Assembly: GCA_045595185.1 (NCBI GenBank)
Contig: JAZNZX010000041.1
Location: 1 to 19,018, forward strand
Direction: 5' to 3'
DNA length: 19,018 nucleotides
Origin: Fimenecus sp045595185
Lineage (GTDB): Bacteria > Bacillota > Clostridia > Oscillospirales > Acutalibacteraceae
How positions within the stretch are numbered: position 1 is the stretch's first letter; every line of letters starts with the position of its first letter. The notes beneath the pieces were generated by a model. It did no database searches. It saw only the letters and a program-made list of their open reading frames with translations, and was not told the origin of the DNA. Below, one piece after another: positions 15,013-19,018 of this stretch. A program made the position numbers and the translations under genes.

Positions 15013-16251
15013 TCAATAATCAGTTACTCTTATACGAGATTTTATGCTGATTGATGAAATACTGTCAAGCTTTTCTGTAAGCTCATTTTCAGCCATTGCT
15101 GTTGTTACAAAAGCAAGTTCATTTGCCTTACAACCGTCAAATGCAAGAACTTCAACCTGACCGATTGTATCAATCACATCCTGTAATGCCTTTGCTTTAT
15201 CGTCAACCTCTGCACGAATGTAAAGAGGATTAACTGCCATTTTATAATCAACAACATAGTTGTCTTCTGCATCATCCCAACCGAAAGGCTTCTTTCTGTC
15301 AAGATTTCTTGCGCAGTCGATAACATCAGCCACAACCGCTGAAGCAGTAGGAAGCTTACCTGCGCCCTTACCGTAGAACACAACATCACCTGTTGCATCG
15401 CCACGAACAAGAATTGCGTTGAAAACATCACTTACTGATGCCAACTGACTGCCATTCATAACAATCGCAGGAGAAACCATAGCAAAAATCTTGCCGTCAT
15501 CCATTTTCTTTGCACGACCAAGAAGCTTGATTACACCACCGTATGAGCCGATGTAAGCCACATCATCAAGAGTAATCTTTGTGATGCCTTCTGTATATAC
15601 AGAATCAGGGTAAACGTGTTTACCGAAACCGAGAGATGCAAGAATACAGATTTTTCTGCAAGCATCGTGACCTTCAACGTCTGCTGTCGGGTCCTTTTCT
15701 GCATATCCGTTATCCTGAGCAAGCTTAAGTGCATCCTCAAAGCTCATATTCTTTTCAATCATCATTGTAAGAATAAAGTTTGTTGTACCGTTAAGGATAC
15801 CTGCAATCTCATTTATTTCGTTTGCTGCAAGACATTGTGCCATTGGTCTGATAATCGGAATACCGCCACCAACAGATGCCTCGAACAAGAAATTAACATT
15901 GTTTTCTGACGCATACTGTAAAAGCTCATAACCCTTTGCTGCAACAAGCTCTTTGTTTGATGTAACAACGCTTTTACCTGCCTTAAGGCAAGAAGAAACA
16001 AATTCGTAAGCAGGATGAAGTCCGCCCATTGTTTCAACTACAACCTTAACATCGTCATCATTGAGAATTATATTAAAATCCTTAATCATTTTGTCCTCGT
16101 GAGGGTCACCGGGGAAATCTCTGAGGTCAAGGATATATTTTACTTCCATTTCATTCTGTGTGCTTCTTTTTACAATACTGTCGTGATTTTTTGTAATAAC
16201 TTCCACTACACCTGAACCGACTGTACCGTAACCCATTACTGCAACATACAT
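15013..16251 (-). CDS. hom: Homoserine dehydrogenase
   Basis: The enzyme reduces aspartate semialdehyde to homoserine with NAD(P)H, opening the threonine/methionine branch. The 412-residue protein has the nucleotide-binding VMGYGTVGSGV (5-15), TSNKELVA with Lys100, the conserved GILNGTTNFIL (151-161) and the catalytic segment DPTADVEGHDACRK (187-200). The last 75 residues have the length and pattern of an ACT domain (NPLYIRAEV ... SRIRV). However, the usual D-x-PG-x-L turn reads DDKAKAL, so the ligand site may be lost. It is the first gene of the block and is followed by lysC after 33 bases. The gene could be named thrA by some, but there is no fused kinase domain, so hom fits better. Confidence 0.95.
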   Translation of the reverse strand: MYVAVMGYGTVGSGVVEVITKNHDSIVKRSTQNEMEVKYILDLRDFPGDPHEDKMIKDFNIILNDDDVKVVVETMGGLHPAYEFVSSCLKAGKSVVTSNKELVAAKGYELLQYASENNVNFLFEASVGGGIPIIRPMAQCLAANEINEIAGILNGTTNFILTMMIEKNMSFEDALKLAQDNGYAEKDPTADVEGHDACRKICILASLGFGKHVYPDSVYTEGITKITLDDVAYIGSYGGVIKLLGRAKKMDDGKIFAMVSPAIVMNGSQLASVSDVFNAILVRGDATGDVVFYGKGAGKLPTASAVVADVIDCARNLDRKKPFGWDDAEDNYVVDYKMAVNPLYIRAEVDDKAKALQDVIDTIGQVEVLAFDGCKANELAFVTTAMAENELTEKLDSISSISIKSRIRVTDY

Positions 16252-16432
16252 GAATTTTTCACATCCTAACTAACACGCCTTTTCTCAAAAAAAGGTATAA
16301 TCAAGCATTATAAAAATACTTTTACATATTCTATCATAAAACTTTCTTTTAATAAAGGGGTAATATACAATATTTTTATAATAATTTTTAGCATTTTTTT
16401 AGAAAAATTTACATAAAAAACAGTTTTTTTAA
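16252..16432. other. AT-rich divergent intergenic region upstream of hom
   Basis: The 240-base gap between hom and the divergent membrane-protein gene is very AT-rich. On the hom side a minus-strand TATAAT (16307-16312) and a TAGAAT (16328-16333) are possible -10 boxes, but neither has a good -35. A small hairpin, CCTTTT (16278-16283) with AAAAGG (16290-16295), lies in the would-be leader. I see no lysine riboswitch, T-box or leader peptide. The rest holds nothing recognisable. Confidence 0.4.
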
Positions 16433-16461
16433 TTGATACTTAAGAAAAAATAGTTTATTAT
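16433..16461 (+). promoter_or_regulatory. Promoter of the membrane protein-cpsB unit
   Basis: TTGATA (16433-16438), a 17-base A-rich spacer and TATTAT (16456-16461), 30 bases before the start codon. A GGAGA site follows. Confidence 0.65.
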
Positions 16462-16491
16462 ATAAATATCACATTATTTCGGAGAAAAATT

Positions 16492-17646
16492 ATGACAGGA
16501 ATTGAAAAGAAAAGAAATTTTATAATCAACACCGTATATGCAGTAATTATTCTTGCATTGTTTTATCTTTTTTTCAAATATGCACTCGGAACAGTTTTTC
16601 CAATAATCTGTGCTGCCGTTGTGGCAATGGCATTACAAAAACCCGTTGATTTTATCAATCGTAAAACTCACATAAATAGAGGATTTGTTTCTGCGATTTT
16701 AGTTCTTCTTAGCTTCTTCTTTATAGTTGCCATTTTAGGACTTATTCTCGTATGGATAGGTTCGGAATTTAAAGGTTTCTTCCAGTACTTCATGGTACAA
16801 CTTGAGGATATTCCGTCTTTTATAGAAAACATCAGAGGTTATCTTGCAAACATTCTTGCATTTCTTCCTGAAAAGGCTGAAGTTGCTGTTATGAGCTTTA
16901 TCAATGAAAAAATTGATGCATTATTCACTTCTGCACCTGATGCTCCTACAGGCTCATTAGACTTTGATTTTTCTATTCTTTCAACACCACTTCTGGGAAT
17001 CTGGAATACTGCAAAGCAAATTCCTACAACAATCGTTTCAATTGTGATTGCTATTGTCACCTGTTGCTTTATGACCGCTGATTTTAATGCTGTAAGAAAA
17101 TTTGTTTTAGGATTTTTCAAGCCTGAAACAAGAGAAAAAATCATCAGTGCAAAAAATCTTCTTTTCCCTTCACTTGGCAAAATGGTTAAGGCTTATGCAA
17201 TTATTATCACCATTACCTTCTGTGAATTGTCATTAGGATTGTCAATATTAAAGTTTATGGGCATTTATGAAGGTGGTTATATCTTTGTAATTGCTATTCT
17301 TACTGCCATAATTGACATTGTGCCTGTTCTTGGCACAGGAACAGTTCTTATCCCTTGGGCAGTTTATAATTTTATTTCAGGAAATTATTCTCTTGCAATC
17401 GGACTTTTAGTGCTTTATGCTTGTATCACAGTTATAAGACAGGTAATTGAACCAAAGCTTGTTGCTACACAGTTGGGACTTCCTGCATTCTTAACAATCG
17501 TGTCAATGTTTATCGGTTCACAGATTTTTGGTGTAATAGGAATTTTCATTCTTCCTATTACCATAGTTATGCTGAAACTTCTTGACGATGAAGGAATTAT
17601 TCATATTACTCATAAAGAACAGACAGAAAGGTCGGATACAGAATGA
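16492..17646 (+). CDS. AI-2E / YtvI-family integral membrane protein
   Basis: A 384-residue polytopic membrane protein of the AI-2E (formerly UPF0118) family. Hydrophobic segments lie at about 13-33, 34-48, 63-90, 178-195, 220-250, 258-285, 290-318 and 330-365. A polar, probably extracellular stretch of about 80 residues follows the third helix. Family-typical C-terminal features are PVLGTGTVLIPWAVY and the RQVIEPKLVATQLGLPAFLTI segment. Members have been linked to autoinducer-2 export, ion antiport or sporulation (YtvI); the substrate here cannot be told from sequence. GGAGA 8 bases upstream supports the start. The stop overlaps the next gene's start in ATGA, so the two are coupled translationally. 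Confidence 0.88.
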   Translation: MTGIEKKRNFIINTVYAVIILALFYLFFKYALGTVFPIICAAVVAMALQKPVDFINRKTHINRGFVSAILVLLSFFFIVAILGLILVWIGSEFKGFFQYFMVQLEDIPSFIENIRGYLANILAFLPEKAEVAVMSFINEKIDALFTSAPDAPTGSLDFDFSILSTPLLGIWNTAKQIPTTIVSIVIAIVTCCFMTADFNAVRKFVLGFFKPETREKIISAKNLLFPSLGKMVKAYAIIITITFCELSLGLSILKFMGIYEGGYIFVIAILTAIIDIVPVLGTGTVLIPWAVYNFISGNYSLAIGLLVLYACITVIRQVIEPKLVATQLGLPAFLTIVSMFIGSQIFGVIGIFILPITIVMLKLLDDEGIIHITHKEQTERSDTE

Positions 17647-18374
17647 TTGATATTCACTCTCATGTACTGTTTGAAATTGACGATGGTGCCGAAAACTTAA
17701 AAACATCACTTCAACTGTGTCTTGATTCATATCGCAACGGTTGTGATGATTTGGTTTTAACTCCTCACTTTTTTGAATACGATGACATTTCTGTTTTTGT
17801 TGAAGAACGAGATGAAAAAATTGAAATTCTTCGTAAGGCTCTTATGGAAAAGAAAATTCCTTTAAGAGTTCACGCAGGAGCAGAGCTTTTTCTTGACGAC
17901 GGTATTCTTAACGCAGGAAATCTTGACAAACTTACCATTAACGGTTCAAGATATATGCTTTGTGAAATGTCATTGATGCCTTTTGACACACGATTTGTCA
18001 CAAAATGGTTTGACAATCTTATTGACAGAGGATATATTCCTATTCTCGCTCATCCTGAAAGATACTATGAAGTTCACAGAGACTACTCAATTCTTGAAGA
18101 CCTTCTTGACAGAAATGTTATTTTTCAGGTCAATATTGACAGTCTTATAGGACTTAACGGACCTCGGGCACAGGACCTTGCAATTGATTTGGTTCAACGA
18201 GGGTTCGCACCATTGATTGCAAGTGACGCTCACGATATACAATATCGTCACACTCGTCTTATTGAAAAGCTGAACGAGCTTCCCGATGAAATTACAGAAG
18301 AGATGGTTGAAAACTGTTTGATTATCAACCCTAAAAAAATACTTAATAATGAAAAAATCATAACCACCAGTTGA
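17643..18374 (+). CDS. cpsB: PHP-family protein-tyrosine phosphatase, CpsB/YwqE type
   Basis: These metal-dependent phosphatases of the PHP fold dephosphorylate bacterial tyrosine kinases that control polysaccharide export. The 243-residue protein keeps the metal ligands: H5 and H7 in DIHSH, H42 in LTPH, E81 in HAGAELF, H137 in LAHPERY, and D195/H197 in ASDAHD. The IDDGAEN stretch near residue 12 is also typical. Length matches the family (about 240-255). The start overlaps the previous stop by 4 bp. No tyrosine kinase or capsule export gene is present in the window, so the partner must be elsewhere or the substrate differs. The last codons and stop lie inside a hairpin at the edge of the IS200-like element, so the C-terminus may have been altered by insertion. 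Confidence 0.88.
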   Translation: MIDIHSHVLFEIDDGAENLKTSLQLCLDSYRNGCDDLVLTPHFFEYDDISVFVEERDEKIEILRKALMEKKIPLRVHAGAELFLDDGILNAGNLDKLTINGSRYMLCEMSLMPFDTRFVTKWFDNLIDRGYIPILAHPERYYEVHRDYSILEDLLDRNVIFQVNIDSLIGLNGPRAQDLAIDLVQRGFAPLIASDAHDIQYRHTRLIEKLNELPDEITEEMVENCLIINPKKILNNEKIITTS

Positions 18375-18383
18375 ACTGGTGGT
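18363..18383. repeat. Hairpin overlapping the cpsB stop codon
   Basis: Arms ACCACCAGTT (18363-18372) and AACTGGTGGT (18374-18383) around a single G, a nearly perfect 21-base palindrome. It contains the cpsB stop TGA (18372-18374). It may be the right-end recognition hairpin of the IS200-like element or part of a terminator. Confidence 0.7.
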
Positions 18384-18390
18384 ATGCACT

Positions 18391-18409
18391 GGCCCTAAAA
18401 GGGCCTTTT
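18391..18409 (+). terminator. Terminator-like hairpin after cpsB
   Basis: GGCCCT (18391-18396) and AGGGCC (18400-18405) with an AAA loop, followed by TTTT. It is placed to end the membrane protein-cpsB transcript, and it may double as an IS end structure. Confidence 0.6.
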
Positions 18410-18431
18410 GCTTGCAAGCGTCTTAAGACGC
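18410..18431. repeat. Two overlapping perfect palindromes
   Basis: GCTTGCAAGC (18410-18419) and GCGTCTTAAGACGC (18418-18431) share two bases, so only one hairpin can form at a time. Confidence 0.7.
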
Positions 18432-18441
18432 GCCGAATAGA

Positions 18442-18456
18442 CTGCCAACCGCATCT
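18442..18456. repeat. Inverted repeat bracketing tnpA, copy 1
   Basis: CTGCCAACCGCATCT. Its reverse complement recurs at 18994-19008 with one mismatch. The two copies enclose the transposase gene. Confidence 0.75.
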
Positions 18457-18468
18457 CTATTTTCAGGC

Positions 18469-18487
18469 GGCGCCTAAAGGCGCCTTT
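18469..18487. repeat. GC-rich hairpin downstream of tnpA
   Basis: GGCGCC (18469-18474) and GGCGCC (18479-18484) with a TAAA loop, followed on the plus strand by TTT. A similar TAAA-loop hairpin (ACCCG/CGGGT, 18510-18523) lies inside the end of tnpA. Confidence 0.65.
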
Positions 18488-18494
18488 CTATTGC

Positions 18495-18971
18495 CTATGT
18501 ATTCTTGCTACCCGTAAACGGGTCTATGTACTCTTTCAGCGATATCTGGTCATTCGCTATATCCTCCTGTAATTGATTGCGTATGTATTCTGCTATCGCC
18601 TTTTTGTTTCTTCCTACTGTGTCAACATAGTATCCTCTGCACCAGAAATGCCTGTTCCCATATTTGTATTTCATGTTCGCATGCCGGTCGAATATCATCA
18701 GCGAACTCTTTCCCTTCAGATACCCCATTATTTGCGCCACGCTATACTTCGGTGGGATCGCGAGCAACATGTGTACATGATCAGGACATAACTCTGCTTC
18801 GATTATTTCTATGCCTTTCTGGTCGCAAAGCTGCCTCAATATTTTTCCGATGTCCGTTTTGATCTTGCCATATATTGCCTGTCGCCTGAACTTCGGCGCG
18901 AACACTACATGGTAATGGCAACGCCATTTTGAATGTGATAGACTACTTATGTCATTATCATTATTGCTCAT
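18495..18971 (-). CDS. tnpA: IS200/IS605-family Y1 transposase TnpA
   Basis: A 158-residue single-domain HUH transposase that cuts and joins single-stranded DNA at subterminal hairpins. The HUH motif is H65-V-H67 in CPDHVHMLL. The catalytic tyrosine is most likely Y129 in the helix KKAIAEYIRNQ. Family-typical segments are CHYHVVFAPKFRR (18-30), KGKSSLMIF (86-94) and HFWCRGYYVDTVG (108-120). The length is normal and the frame is intact, so the enzyme may be active. AAAGGAGG 8 bases before the ATG at 18969-18971 is strong. It is more GC-rich than its neighbours, in line with transfer. A REP-associated (RAYT) transposase is a less likely alternative. Confidence 0.95.
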   Translation of the reverse strand: MSNNDNDISSLSHSKWRCHYHVVFAPKFRRQAIYGKIKTDIGKILRQLCDQKGIEIIEAELCPDHVHMLLAIPPKYSVAQIMGYLKGKSSLMIFDRHANMKYKYGNRHFWCRGYYVDTVGRNKKAIAEYIRNQLQEDIANDQISLKEYIDPFTGSKNT

Positions 18972-18993
18972 GTTTGAATCCTCCTTTGTTACA

Positions 18994-19008
18994 AGATGCG
19001 GTTGGTAG
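18994..19008. repeat. Inverted repeat bracketing tnpA, copy 2
   Basis: AGATGCGGTTGGTAG, in the leader of tnpA 22 bases before its start codon. It is the reverse complement of 18442-18456 except for one base. Confidence 0.75.
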
Positions 19009-19018
19009 CCACATCCAT

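Larger units (their letters stand above)
18363..19018 (-). mobile_element. IS200-like insertion sequence (IS200/IS605 family, tnpA only), left end not fully in window
   Basis: The element consists of one Y1 transposase gene on the minus strand flanked by structured, more GC-rich DNA. On the low-coordinate side there is a run of hairpins and palindromes (18363-18484). On the other side the sequence continues to the window edge. A 15-base inverted repeat (14 of 15 matched) brackets the gene. Elements of this family have no classical terminal inverted repeats and move as single strands by recognising subterminal hairpins. The exact cleavage sites cannot be placed. There is no tnpB or omega RNA in view. 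Confidence 0.65.

Noticed and set aside
18363..18523. CRISPR array or omega RNA in the repeat-rich stretch
   Set aside because: The repeats are inverted palindromes of differing sequence, not regularly spaced direct repeats, and no cas or tnpB gene is present.

Overview
The window looks like the chromosome of a low-GC Gram-positive anaerobe of the Clostridia, most likely a gut Ruminococcus-like member of the Oscillospiraceae. Four things point there: AT-rich intergenic DNA with strong AGGAGG-type ribosome binding sites, a secreted protein with a type I dockerin (a cellulosome/amylosome part), the DapL route to diaminopimelate, and an N-acyl peptide type NRPS locus of the sort known from gut Clostridia. 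A Ruminococcus bromii-like source is a guess only.

Layout. (1) Bases 1-3884, minus strand: a biosynthetic operon that runs off the left edge. It encodes a stand-alone fatty-acyl adenylating enzyme, an acyl carrier protein and an NRPS that starts with a condensation domain followed by an adenylation domain (cut by the window). A consensus promoter lies at 3919-3947. The layout implies a lipid-capped peptide. (2) 4000-7711, plus strand: panD behind a leader RNA that can fold into two competing hairpins, then its terminator, then ahcY, a RING-type zinc finger/DUF2628 membrane protein and galU. A bidirectional terminator at 7722-7758 closes this block. (3) 7761-8660, minus: a secreted dockerin protein of unknown function. 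(4) 8770-16251, minus: an amino acid and nucleotide block, transcribed in the order hom, lysC, (terminator), guaB, glyA, dapF, dapL. It covers the aspartate branch point (aspartokinase, homoserine dehydrogenase), the last two steps to meso-diaminopimelate by the aminotransferase route, IMP dehydrogenase and serine hydroxymethyltransferase. (5) 16433-18374, plus: an AI-2E/YtvI-family membrane protein overlapping by 4 bp a CpsB/YwqE-type PHP phosphatase. (6) 18363-19018: an IS200-like element with a single Y1 transposase on the minus strand and a dense group of hairpins at its right side.

Regulatory structure is the most interesting part after the NRPS locus. It comprises the attenuator-like panD leader, an internal ribosome binding site inside lysC that should yield a separate regulatory subunit, a hairpin that buries the dapF ribosome binding site, and a palindromic repeat that supplies the dapF stop codon.

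No tRNA, rRNA or CRISPR array was seen, and no gene-free stretch exceeds 300 bases.
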